DNA of 64,000 bases from Arenibacter arenosicollis (GTDB lineage: Bacteria > Bacteroidota > Bacteroidia > Flavobacteriales > Flavobacteriaceae), in assembly GCF_014397245.1 (NCBI RefSeq), contig NZ_JACLHY010000008.1, positions 1-64,000 of the forward strand, given 5' to 3'. Under the pieces are notes generated by a model. That model saw only the letters and a list, made by a program, of their open reading frames with translations, had not been told where the DNA came from and made no database searches. Below, one piece after another: positions 34,686 to 43,779 of the stretch; within the stretch, counting starts at the first letter, position 1; each line of letters opens with the position of its first letter. The translations under genes and the position numbers were made by a program.

Positions 34686-37067
34686 ATGGATAAAGCAACT
34701 TGCTATCATTGTGGTGACGATTGCGGGAGAACTCCCATAAATCATAATGATAAAACCTTCTGTTGTGTTGGTTGCAAAACTGTCTATGAGATTTTTGCCA
34801 ATAACGACTTATCCTATTATTATGACCTGCAGTCTGCAGCGGGCGCCTCACCTAAGGAAATTGAAGGTAAATACGACTTTCTGGAATCCAAAAACATTAT
34901 AGAAAAACTTATAGAGTTCAACGATAATGGCACCCAAATTATAAATCTATATATACCGCATATACATTGTAGTTCCTGTATTTGGATATTGGAAAACTTA
35001 AATAAACTAAATACCGGTATTAATAGTTCTCAGGTAGACTTTCCTAAAAAGACCGTAAGGGTCACCTATAATTCCGACAAGATTACCCTTAAGGATTTGG
35101 TGCTTCTAATGTCCAGAATTGGATATGAACCCTACATTTCCTTGGACGACTACGACAAAAAGAAAAAAGGCATAGACCGTAGTTTATCGTATAAATTGGG
35201 TATTGCCGGTTTCGCATTTGGAAATGTCATGTTTCTTTCCTTCCCTGAATATTTTGAGGTCGGGGAATATTGGTTGGAACAATTTAAAGGCGTTTTTAGA
35301 TGGCTAATGTTTGCCTTTTCCTTACCTGTGGTATTCTATGCCGCACAGGATTATTTTATTTCAGCCTATAAGGGTATAAGATCAAAATTTTTGAATATTG
35401 ATATCCCCATTGCGCTGGGAATTTTAGTTTTATTCCTTAGGAGTACCGTCGAAATTATTTTCGATTGGGGATCTGGCTTTTTTGATAGCCTAACAGGATT
35501 GGTATTCTTTTTACTTTTAGGCAAATTCTTTCAGCAAAAAACATATTCCTATCTTTCTTTTGAACGGGATTATAAATCGTATTTCCCCATTGCGGTGACT
35601 AGAATCACAAGTAAAAACACCGAGGAGAACACTCAGGTATATGACATTAAAGCCGGAGATAGGCTCCTTATAAGAAATGGGGAATTAATTCCTGTGGATG
35701 CAATTCTGATTAACGGCAATGCCAAGATCGATTACAGTTTTGTTACTGGGGAATCGGAACCTGTAGACAAAAAATCCGGAGATAAAGTTTATGCCGGTGG
35801 ACGACAACTGAGCAGCGCTATCGAAATTGAGACCTTAAAATCGGTTTCCCAAAGCTACCTTACCCAACTTTGGAGCAATGCCGTTTTTCAACAGGATAAA
35901 TCAGGAAGTTTTCAAACCTTGACCGATAGTATAGGTAAAAGATTTACGATTGCCGTCTTGACGATAGCCTTTGTCTCAGCATTTATATGGTTAATTATAG
36001 ACCCCGGCAAAACCGTAAACGTCTTTACCGCAGTACTCATTATTGCGTGCCCTTGCGCCATTGCCTTAGCCGCACCCTTTACCTTAGGCAATATGCTGCG
36101 AATTTTTGGACGGAATAGATTTTATTTAAGGGATACGCAGACTATTGAACAATTGGCACAGATCGATACCGCTATTTTCGACAAAACAGGCACTATTACT
36201 ACTGCTGAAAAGGGACATGTATACTATGAAGGACTGGAATTGACCAGCGAAGAAGAGTCCTTGTTAAAAAACACCTTACGATCGTCCAATCACCCATTGA
36301 GTAGAAAGCTATATGATATGTTGGCGGAACAAAACATTGTGCCCCTCGAGGAATATGAAGAATATTTGGGACAGGGGATTAAGGGTTCAACCATTACGGA
36401 TAGCGTTAAAGTTGGTTCGGCTGCCTTTGTCGGCAATACTCAAACAGACAATACCGAAAACACCTCGGTACACTTTAGCTCCAACGACCAATACAAGGGC
36501 TGTTTTATTTTTCAGAACCAATATCGGGATGGGGCCTCAGAAACCTTCCAAAGAATGTCCCAAGATCTGGAATTGGCAATACTATCAGGTGACAACGCTG
36601 GCGAAAAATCCAATCTTACCAAATTATTACCAGAAGGAACTCCTTTATATTTTAATCAAAAACCGGACAGCAAGCTCCAATTCATTAAGTCGCTCCAAGA
36701 TCAAAATAAAAAAGTAATGATGGTAGGTGATGGCCTAAACGATGCCGGAGCTTTAGCGCAAAGCAATGTAGGTATAGCCATATCAGAAAACGTAAATGTT
36801 TTTTCCCCCGCCTGTGACGGTATTCTGGATGCTAAAAATTTCAAATTTCTGTACCAATATATTTTAGCCTCAAGGAAAGCCATTAAAATTATAAAACTAA
36901 GTTTCGTCCTTTCTTTATTATACAATGTAGTGGGATTATATTTTGCGGTTACCGGTCAATTGGAGCCCGTTATTGCAGCCATTCTTATGCCGTTAAGCTC
37001 TATCAGTATTGTACTGTTCACGACAATTGCCACCAACAGATTGGGAAGCAAACTGGGAAGGGAATAA
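34686..37067 (+). CDS. ccoI: Copper-transporting P1B-ATPase CcoI/FixI
   Basis: A 793-residue heavy-metal P-type ATPase. The N-terminal cysteine-rich domain (CYHCGDDC...FCCVGCKTVYEIF) is typical of the ATPases for cbb3 oxidase assembly; it is followed by an HMA domain with HCSSCIW, TGES near 355, the membrane motif CPC within IIACPCAIALAAPF, the phosphorylated DKTGT, the SNHPLS nucleotide site and GDGLNDAGAL. It moves copper outward across the inner membrane for the oxidase. It stands 3 kb upstream of the cco operon, under a shared dyad with the FNR-type gene, and ends in a strong terminator. Confidence 0.93.
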   Translation: MDKATCYHCGDDCGRTPINHNDKTFCCVGCKTVYEIFANNDLSYYYDLQSAAGASPKEIEGKYDFLESKNIIEKLIEFNDNGTQIINLYIPHIHCSSCIWILENLNKLNTGINSSQVDFPKKTVRVTYNSDKITLKDLVLLMSRIGYEPYISLDDYDKKKKGIDRSLSYKLGIAGFAFGNVMFLSFPEYFEVGEYWLEQFKGVFRWLMFAFSLPVVFYAAQDYFISAYKGIRSKFLNIDIPIALGILVLFLRSTVEIIFDWGSGFFDSLTGLVFFLLLGKFFQQKTYSYLSFERDYKSYFPIAVTRITSKNTEENTQVYDIKAGDRLLIRNGELIPVDAILINGNAKIDYSFVTGESEPVDKKSGDKVYAGGRQLSSAIEIETLKSVSQSYLTQLWSNAVFQQDKSGSFQTLTDSIGKRFTIAVLTIAFVSAFIWLIIDPGKTVNVFTAVLIIACPCAIALAAPFTLGNMLRIFGRNRFYLRDTQTIEQLAQIDTAIFDKTGTITTAEKGHVYYEGLELTSEEESLLKNTLRSSNHPLSRKLYDMLAEQNIVPLEEYEEYLGQGIKGSTITDSVKVGSAAFVGNTQTDNTENTSVHFSSNDQYKGCFIFQNQYRDGASETFQRMSQDLELAILSGDNAGEKSNLTKLLPEGTPLYFNQKPDSKLQFIKSLQDQNKKVMMVGDGLNDAGALAQSNVGIAISENVNVFSPACDGILDAKNFKFLYQYILASRKAIKIIKLSFVLSLLYNVVGLYFAVTGQLEPVIAAILMPLSSISIVLFTTIATNRLGSKLGRE

Positions 37068-37123
37068 TCCAAAGTTGAACTGTGGCAGCTTGAACACACT
37101 TTGTGAACATACTTCAACAAATA

Positions 37124-37154
37124 AAAAGGCAACTGTTTAGAACAGTTGCCTTTT
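37124..37154. terminator. Bidirectional terminator between ccoI and the cytochrome lipoprotein gene
   Basis: A perfect 14-bp stem (37124-37137 with 37141-37154) and a TAG loop, with A4 at one foot and T4 at the other. It ends ccoI on the plus strand and the convergent lipoprotein gene on the minus strand. Confidence 0.9.
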
Positions 37155-37198
37155 ACTTATATACTATCTTAAATGGTTTATGAAGAAAGCTGCCTCTC

Positions 37199-39847
37199 TT
37201 ATTTCTGTTGCTCCAAATACGCTACCAACGAAGCCATTTCCTCATAACTAAGGGCATTTACCAACCCAGATGGCATCATAGAGGTTTCGAGTTCCTTTCT
37301 TTCAGCGATATTGGATTTCTTAAGTTGGGTTGCCGTACCTACAATATTTCTTATGGTAAGATCGGTAGCAGATTCCTGGGTTACAAACCCAACATAATTA
37401 TCGCCTTCTTTAGTCTGTATCTGCACCGTTGAAAACCCTTGGGAAATGGAAGCATTTGGTTTCAGAATAGATTCGGCGATATGCTCCCTGTTCATAATAG
37501 AACCTATTTGCCCCATAAACGGGCCTTTCATTACTTCACCTGAAGCTACACTATGACAAGTAAAACAAGCCTGCGTTTTAAAAATTTCCTTGCCTTTTTC
37601 CGGATCACCTTTTATTTTTTTCAGTGCAATCATAATATCTTCAATGGAAGCCTCACCAATTTGTCCTTTTTTATTTTTGATCTTTTCCAGGTCTATTGCA
37701 GGCATATCTTCCTTGGGAGCGGTTATTTCCACAGTTCCAAAATCATCAATCGCCAATCGGTACTTGCTGTTCAGTTCTGCATATAATTCCTTTTCTTCTT
37801 CAGAAGTTTTTTCCCATTCCCCTTTTAAAAAGGAGCGGATTACTGGCGTATAATCCCATTCTACCGTTTTATAGTATGGACCATGGGTATCCGGACGGGT
37901 ACTCCACCACCAAGAAGTATCGTAGGGCGCCTCTTTGTGATAAATACGCGCCAAGGTATTTATGATCTTATTCCTAAAAACGGAATCATCTGTTTTTTCA
38001 TAGGCCTTGATCAATCCATCCACAGCCTTAGGACTATGCATATATCGCATTGCCCACAACGCTAAATCCTTTTGTTCGGTATTTAAAGCGCTTACACATG
38101 CATCCACTGCGTCTAATTTCACCAAAGTCTTGACCGCCAAATGTGGAATAATGATTTCCGCATTAGGCTTTGCATGGGGTCCTTCCGTACCCATCCCAGG
38201 AGCTTGAAAGGAATTTGGAACCGGAATTTCCAATAAAGACTTGGCCACTTCCTTTTTCCCCAATCTTCCCAAACCAACAATTGCCGCCGCCTTTACTCGG
38301 TCAGAATCAGATTTCAATGCATTTAAGAATGGTTCTGTAGGCACATTATCAATGGAACCCATTCGGTCCGATAGGGCCCTTAGGGCAAATTCCTGGACTT
38401 GTGGGTCTTCTGTAAGGGACACCAAACGGTCTATTCCAGCCGCACTCGCTAATTGGGCAAAAGTGAATATTCCTGCAGCACGTACCTCCAATGGTAAAGT
38501 GCTATCTTCCACCAACTGCCATACTTTATCGGCCCCTTTACCTCTTTTAATTAATTCATATTGGGCACTTAGACGTGTCTTGGCATTATCTGCCTTTAAT
38601 AAATCTACCAAACTACCGGTCCAGAAAAAATCCTCCAAAATGGGGAATGGCTCGTAATTATAGTCTTCAGGTGTAACCCTGACCACATAGCCTTTATCAG
38701 GACTACCAGAATATCCTGCACCATCCCAAGCTGAAAGATACATAACTCCAGCACCGTCCACATCCACATCGGTTATTTGAGGCAACTGGATAAACTCCTC
38801 CTCATCCTGGATAAAACTAGCCTTATTTTCAGTAAGCCTATGGAAGTACAAGTAGCTTCTACCCCAATCAGCCATCATTGGAACATTATTATATTTTTCC
38901 GGCCAACGGTTGTCGTTCATATAAAGTGATCCGGTCCCCGAACCTCCACCTACATCTACCAATGCGGGAAGAATCTCTTCGGTAAAATGCTTAAAGAGAA
39001 CAGGGTATCCATATTCCCCGGATTGTATCTGATGGATGAATCTTATGTTCCATCCACCACCATCATTGGTATTGCCCCTAGTGTAGATATTCATGAACGG
39101 GTCAATGGCCACGTCGTAAATATTTCGTAATCCATGGGTATAAACTTCCATTTCTGTTCCATCCGGACGAACCCTAACAACTCCTCCGCCCAACATGGTC
39201 AATTGGGTTCCATCGCGATCTGTAGCATTATGGAAACCAAAATCACCTACGGCAATATATATCCACCCGTCTATTCCCATTTGAATACCGTTGGTGGCAT
39301 GATCCGTTCCTCTCTCCTGTAGATATTTGGAATTACTTAGGTTCTTTATTAAAACTTTGGCGGGGCCATCGGCCACCCCATCCTTATCCAAATCCTCAAA
39401 TACCACCAAATCCATATTAAAAGCTTTTCCCGTTTCTGGAGAAAAGGTAGTGTGCAACACAAAAACTTGATCACCTATGGCCAAAATACCTCGAGGGTTA
39501 TCTACCTGGGCAAATTCCGTGTGGGAATCCATAATGCCATCGTGGTTACAATCTACCAATCGCTTTATAAACCCTTTGTTTATTTCCTTGCCTAGGGAGC
39601 CCATCATATCTACCCCTACAAAGACCTCCCCTGTGGCAGCTACGGCCATACAGGCAGGACTTGGAGTTAGGTCAGGACCAGAGAATCCAGTTATTTTCAA
39701 ATCCTTTGGCCAATTTAAAACCTGAGCCAAAGAATCCGATGAGGGATAATTTATTGCCTCGGTACTTGGAGTACATGGGGCCTCCTCATGTTTACAACTT
39801 AAAACAATCAAACTTGAAAATAAAATTAAGCCTGCCTTTTTAAACAT
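37199..39847 (-). CDS. Lipoprotein with beta-propeller, HEAT repeats and cytochrome c domain
   Basis: An 882-residue lipoprotein (lipobox LSC, Cys near 18). A sorbosone-dehydrogenase-like six-bladed propeller covers about 45-400 (GLRNIYDVAIDPFMNIYTRGN), HEAT-like helical repeats about 440-680, and a C-terminal cytochrome c domain with CFTCH at 761-765 and a likely Met ligand in SMMPSGL. This is the PVC-type membrane-bound dehydrogenase/heme-binding architecture seen in Planctomycetes and Bacteroidota. Substrate unknown. It lies between ccoI and ccoS but on the other strand; no FNR-type dyad precedes it. Confidence 0.85.
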   Translation of the reverse strand: MFKKAGLILFSSLIVLSCKHEEAPCTPSTEAINYPSSDSLAQVLNWPKDLKITGFSGPDLTPSPACMAVAATGEVFVGVDMMGSLGKEINKGFIKRLVDCNHDGIMDSHTEFAQVDNPRGILAIGDQVFVLHTTFSPETGKAFNMDLVVFEDLDKDGVADGPAKVLIKNLSNSKYLQERGTDHATNGIQMGIDGWIYIAVGDFGFHNATDRDGTQLTMLGGGVVRVRPDGTEMEVYTHGLRNIYDVAIDPFMNIYTRGNTNDGGGWNIRFIHQIQSGEYGYPVLFKHFTEEILPALVDVGGGSGTGSLYMNDNRWPEKYNNVPMMADWGRSYLYFHRLTENKASFIQDEEEFIQLPQITDVDVDGAGVMYLSAWDGAGYSGSPDKGYVVRVTPEDYNYEPFPILEDFFWTGSLVDLLKADNAKTRLSAQYELIKRGKGADKVWQLVEDSTLPLEVRAAGIFTFAQLASAAGIDRLVSLTEDPQVQEFALRALSDRMGSIDNVPTEPFLNALKSDSDRVKAAAIVGLGRLGKKEVAKSLLEIPVPNSFQAPGMGTEGPHAKPNAEIIIPHLAVKTLVKLDAVDACVSALNTEQKDLALWAMRYMHSPKAVDGLIKAYEKTDDSVFRNKIINTLARIYHKEAPYDTSWWWSTRPDTHGPYYKTVEWDYTPVIRSFLKGEWEKTSEEEKELYAELNSKYRLAIDDFGTVEITAPKEDMPAIDLEKIKNKKGQIGEASIEDIMIALKKIKGDPEKGKEIFKTQACFTCHSVASGEVMKGPFMGQIGSIMNREHIAESILKPNASISQGFSTVQIQTKEGDNYVGFVTQESATDLTIRNIVGTATQLKKSNIAERKELETSMMPSGLVNALSYEEMASLVAYLEQQK

Positions 39848-40227
39848 ATTCTATGAAGTTAAAAATTTATTATTACGCTCTTGATTGAAAATTTTGGCCA
39901 AGGATTGCCGAATTTTCAACAGAGCTGGGCAAAACTAAAAATCTTTCACATAATTCCTTGTTTAAAATGAATTATTCGGGCATAAAACACAAAATTTTGG
40001 ATTAATCCCATTTTATTGGCTTCCTCACTAAAACAAACCTATTAATTATGATATCCCTTCTTAAACGAATCATGCGATGAAGTCACCACAAAAAGTTGAG
40101 GATTGAAGAAAGTGTAAAATAAATATGCTCTAGGAGAGAAGAACTTTCAATATTTTATCAAAACCTGACAAATGTCATATAATACCATATTCTCCATGTT
40201 TAGTTTTACGCCTTAATTCAGGTAGGT
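39848..40227. other. Intergenic region upstream of ccoS
   Basis: About 380 bp between divergent genes. The right end holds the FNR-type promoter of the cco operon (40166-40208). The rest is AT-rich without a reading frame, hairpin or repeat I can support, and no clear promoter for the leftward lipoprotein gene is visible. Confidence 0.5.
40166..40208 (+). promoter_or_regulatory. Predicted FNR-type promoter of the cco operon
   Basis: Dyad TGACAAATGTCA at 40166-40177 and -7 box TAGTTTTA at 40201-40208 (matches TAnnTTTG except the last base). The centres are 33 bp apart. The leader to the ccoS ATG is about 14 nt. Confidence 0.65.
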
Positions 40228-40434
40228 ATGAGTGTAATTTATTTATTGCTGTCATTGAGTATTGTTATAGCCGTCATATTTTTTGCGGCTTTTATTATTG
40301 CCACCAAGAATGGTCAATATGACGATTCCTATACCCCATCCGTTCGCATGCTTTTTGAAGATGAACTTGTAAAAAGTACTACTGCGCACACCGAAAAAAT
40401 ATCTAACCAAAAAAGTGAAAGTCAAAAATTGTAA
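40228..40434 (+). CDS. ccoS: cbb3 oxidase maturation protein CcoS
   Basis: A 68-residue protein with one N-terminal membrane helix (MSVIYLLLSLSIVIAVIFFAAFI) and a YDDSYTPSVRMLFED tail, as in CcoS, which is needed for heme and copper loading of the cbb3 oxidase. First gene of the operon, 2 bp before ccoNO. Confidence 0.9.
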   Translation: MSVIYLLLSLSIVIAVIFFAAFIIATKNGQYDDSYTPSVRMLFEDELVKSTTAHTEKISNQKSESQKL

Positions 40435-40436
40435 TT

Positions 40437-42638
40437 ATGGAAGTACAACAGTTTTATTACGATAACAAAATCGTAAAAAAATTCCTTTATGCAACTATGT
40501 TTTGGGGAATTGTAGGAATGTCGGTAGGTTTATTACTTGCCTTTATGTTTCTTTTTCCAAATTTAACCGATGGGATATCTTGGTTGAGTTTTGGCCGCTT
40601 AAGGCCTTTACACACCAACGCGGTTATTTTTGCCTTTGTGGGAAATGCCATTTTTGCCGGCGTTTATTATTCTACCCAGCGTTTGTTAAAGGCGAGAATG
40701 TTCAGCGATGCCCTAAGTAATTTTAATTTCTGGGGATGGCAAGCCATCATAGTAGCAGCGGCAATTACCCTGCCTTTGGGATACACCTCATCCAAAGAAT
40801 ATGCAGAGCTGGAATGGCCTATAGATTTAGCCATTGCGGTGGTCTGGGTGGCCTTTGGCTGGAACCTTATCGGGACAATGCTAAAAAGAAGACAGCGCCA
40901 TTTATACGTGGCTATTTGGTTTTATCTGGCGACATTTGTAACAGTAGCAGTACTTCATATCTTTAATAGTCTTGCCCTTCCCGTTAGTGCCTTCAAAAGT
41001 TATTCGGTATATGCAGGTGTACAGGATGCCTTGGTGCAATGGTGGTACGGTCACAATGCAGTAGCCTTCTTCCTCACAACACCTTTCTTAGGATTAATGT
41101 ACTACTTTGTGCCAAAAGCGGCCAATAGGCCTGTATACTCCTATAGATTATCCATAGTACATTTTTGGTCCCTGATATTTATTTATATCTGGGCCGGACC
41201 TCACCACTTATTATATTCCACTTTACCTGAATGGGCACAAAATTTAGGGGTTGCCTTTTCTATAATGCTGATCGCACCATCCTGGGGAGGTATGATCAAT
41301 GGACTACTGACTTTGCGTGGAGCTTGGGATAAGGTAAGAACAGACCCAGTTTTGAAGTTTATGGTGGTTGCCATTACAGGTTACGGTATGGCCACTTTTG
41401 AAGGCCCCATGCTTTCCCTTAAAAATGTAAATGCCATAGCGCATTTCAGCGATTGGATCATTGCACACGTTCACGTGGGAGCCTTGGCATGGAACGGATT
41501 CTTGACTTTCGGGATGATATACTGGTTGGTTCCAAAAATGTTCAAGACAAGGTTGCACTCACTTCCCATGGCCAATTTCCATTTCTGGATAGGTACTTTA
41601 GGAATAATACTTTATGCCCTTCCAATGTATGTTGCCGGCTTTACCCAAGCCCTAATGTGGAAAGAATTTAACCCAGACGGAACCTTGGCTTACGGTAACT
41701 TCTTGGAGACTGTAAATGAAATTATCCCCATGTACTGGATGCGCGCCATTGGAGGTACCATGTACATTATTGGAGCAATAGTAATGATTTACAACGTAGT
41801 TGTTACAATTAAGCAGGGTACCGATGTAGAGGATGAATTGGCCGAAGCTGCTGCCTTGACCAATGTATCCAAGAAAAGAACGGCCGGAGAGACCTTTCAC
41901 ACTTGGTTGGAGCGCAAGCCCATTCAATTGACCATTTTGGCTACCATTGCCATTTTGATCGGGGGAGTTATCCAGATTGTACCCACTATTCTGGTGAAAT
42001 CGAACATTCCAACAATTACAAGCGTTAAACCTTATACTCCCCTAGAATTGGAGGGGAGAGATCTTTATATCCGGGAGGGCTGTGTTGGCTGTCATTCCCA
42101 AATGGTAAGACCTTTCCGAAGTGAGGTAGAGCGCTATGGAGAGTACTCCAAAGCTGGAGAATATGTATATGACCATCCTTTCCTATGGGGAAGTAAGCGT
42201 ACTGGACCTGATCTATTAAGGGTTGGCGGGAAATATTCGGACAACTGGCACTTGAACCATATGTACGACCCACAAAGTACCTCTTCAGGCTCTATTATGC
42301 CCTCCTATTCATGGTTGGTACGCAATAGGCACGACAGGAGCAACATTCAGACCAAAATGGAGACCATGGTTACCCTTGGAGTTCCTTATTCCGAGGAGGA
42401 GATTGCATATGCCGAACAATCCATGGATAATCAGGCGACTAAAATTGAGAAAAATCTATACTCCGATCCCGATTTTGCAAAAGGGTATGAAGAGGACAAA
42501 AAATATGCCGCCGAAAACGGGGAAGAATTCATAGAAATGAAGGATAGGGAAATTGTAGCTATGATAGCCTATCTACAACGTTTGGGTACAGATATAAAAA
42601 TAAAGGAAACGGACGAAATAATTTCACAAAACAAATAA
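40437..42638 (+). CDS. ccoNO: cbb3-type cytochrome c oxidase, fused CcoN-CcoO
   Basis: A 733-residue fusion of subunits I and II. The CcoN part (to about 480) has twelve or so helices and its metal ligands: RPLHTNAV (heme b), WWYGHNAV, the copper HH at 256-257 (GPHHLLY) and IIAHVHVG near 343. The CcoO part has one anchor helix (about 500-520) and a heme c site C549-V-G-C-H553, with Met in SIMPSYSWL as axial ligand. Reduces oxygen with high affinity and pumps protons. The fusion is the normal arrangement in Bacteroidota. Confidence 0.95.
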   Translation: MEVQQFYYDNKIVKKFLYATMFWGIVGMSVGLLLAFMFLFPNLTDGISWLSFGRLRPLHTNAVIFAFVGNAIFAGVYYSTQRLLKARMFSDALSNFNFWGWQAIIVAAAITLPLGYTSSKEYAELEWPIDLAIAVVWVAFGWNLIGTMLKRRQRHLYVAIWFYLATFVTVAVLHIFNSLALPVSAFKSYSVYAGVQDALVQWWYGHNAVAFFLTTPFLGLMYYFVPKAANRPVYSYRLSIVHFWSLIFIYIWAGPHHLLYSTLPEWAQNLGVAFSIMLIAPSWGGMINGLLTLRGAWDKVRTDPVLKFMVVAITGYGMATFEGPMLSLKNVNAIAHFSDWIIAHVHVGALAWNGFLTFGMIYWLVPKMFKTRLHSLPMANFHFWIGTLGIILYALPMYVAGFTQALMWKEFNPDGTLAYGNFLETVNEIIPMYWMRAIGGTMYIIGAIVMIYNVVVTIKQGTDVEDELAEAAALTNVSKKRTAGETFHTWLERKPIQLTILATIAILIGGVIQIVPTILVKSNIPTITSVKPYTPLELEGRDLYIREGCVGCHSQMVRPFRSEVERYGEYSKAGEYVYDHPFLWGSKRTGPDLLRVGGKYSDNWHLNHMYDPQSTSSGSIMPSYSWLVRNRHDRSNIQTKMETMVTLGVPYSEEEIAYAEQSMDNQATKIEKNLYSDPDFAKGYEEDKKYAAENGEEFIEMKDREIVAMIAYLQRLGTDIKIKETDEIISQNK

Positions 42639-42641
42639 GTC

Positions 42642-42836
42642 ATGCTAAAATTTGTAAAAGGTTATATGGAAAGTATAGATGGCATAGCCACCTATCCCAT
42701 GATATCACTGCTAATCTTCTTTTTGTTTTTCACTATTCTTTTCTGGTGGGTATTTACTGCCTCTAAAGAACATATTAAGGAAGTAAGCGAAATACCATTA
42801 GAAACAGAAAACCAACCTAAAGAAGAATTATTATGA
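42642..42836 (+). CDS. ccoQ: CcoQ-like small subunit
   Basis: A 64-residue protein with one membrane helix (MISLLIFFLFFTILFWWVF) and an acidic tail, in the position of CcoQ between ccoNO and ccoP. It overlaps ccoP by 4 bp (ATGA). CcoQ stabilises the oxidase. Assigned mostly by position and size. Confidence 0.75.
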   Translation: MLKFVKGYMESIDGIATYPMISLLIFFLFFTILFWWVFTASKEHIKEVSEIPLETENQPKEELL

Positions 42837-43711
42837 AAAATATGTCACCTTGGTGGATAAGAGTCCCCGTAATCTTTTTCCTAATCTTCGGATTGATGGA
42901 GTATTTTATTGACTCCGGGGACAAACCAGCATTTATTGAATACCCTATCACCCTTCTATTTATGTTGATGGTGTTGTTCATATTGATAGGAATTGAATTG
43001 ATTCTTAAATCAGTGGAAAACGTAATGTTCCAAACATTATCCCCTGAAGCACAAAAGCGCTATTTAGAAACCAAATCGAAGCAATGGGAGTGGAAATGGG
43101 GTAAGGAATTCTGGGAAAAAATGACCGGAAACAAACCTATAGAGGAAGAAAAGGAAATTATCCTTGACCACAATTACGACGGTATCCGTGAATTGGACAA
43201 CAATCTTCCACCTTGGTGGGTGTATATGTTCTATGCCACCATAATTTTCGGTGTGGTTTACCTCGCACGTTTCCACGTATTTAATGATTACACACAGAAC
43301 ATGAAATATGAACAGGAAGTAGCTGAAGCCATGATTGCCATTGAAGAGTACAAAAAAACGGCCAAAGGCTTGGTTGACGCCAACTCCGTGGAACTTTTGA
43401 CTGAGGCTTCCGACATTAAGGCCGGGGCTACTATTTATAGCTCCAATTGTGTAGCCTGCCATATGCCGGATGGCGGTGGAGCTATAGGCCCGAATCTTAC
43501 GGACGAACATTGGATCTTGGGAGGCGGAATCAAAAACGTCTTCCATACCATTTCTGAAGGCGGTAGGGACGGTAAGGGAATGATAGCTTGGAAACAGACC
43601 CTCAAACCAGTCGAAATAGCACAAGTGGCCAGCTTTATTCTTAGTGAAATAAACGGCAAGGTCCCAGCCAATCCAAAGGCCGCTGAAGGAGAAATCTGGA
43701 CCTGGGAGTAA
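42833..43711 (+). CDS. ccoP: cbb3 oxidase subunit CcoP, single-heme form
   Basis: A 292-residue protein with N-terminal helices near 8-26 and 36-55, a further helix near 127-146 (PPWWVYMFYATIIFGVVYLARFHVF), and one cytochrome c domain with CVACH near 207-211 and GPNLTDEHW after it. CcoP of proteobacteria has two CxxCH motifs; only one is present here. It passes electrons from cytochrome c to CcoO. Third structural gene of the operon. Confidence 0.88.
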   Translation: MKNMSPWWIRVPVIFFLIFGLMEYFIDSGDKPAFIEYPITLLFMLMVLFILIGIELILKSVENVMFQTLSPEAQKRYLETKSKQWEWKWGKEFWEKMTGNKPIEEEKEIILDHNYDGIRELDNNLPPWWVYMFYATIIFGVVYLARFHVFNDYTQNMKYEQEVAEAMIAIEEYKKTAKGLVDANSVELLTEASDIKAGATIYSSNCVACHMPDGGGAIGPNLTDEHWILGGGIKNVFHTISEGGRDGKGMIAWKQTLKPVEIAQVASFILSEINGKVPANPKAAEGEIWTWE

Positions 43712-43779
43712 ATTCCTAATATACCTTATTGAACACATTTTAACGCATACCCAAAATTCCAAAAAAGCATTACATATAA

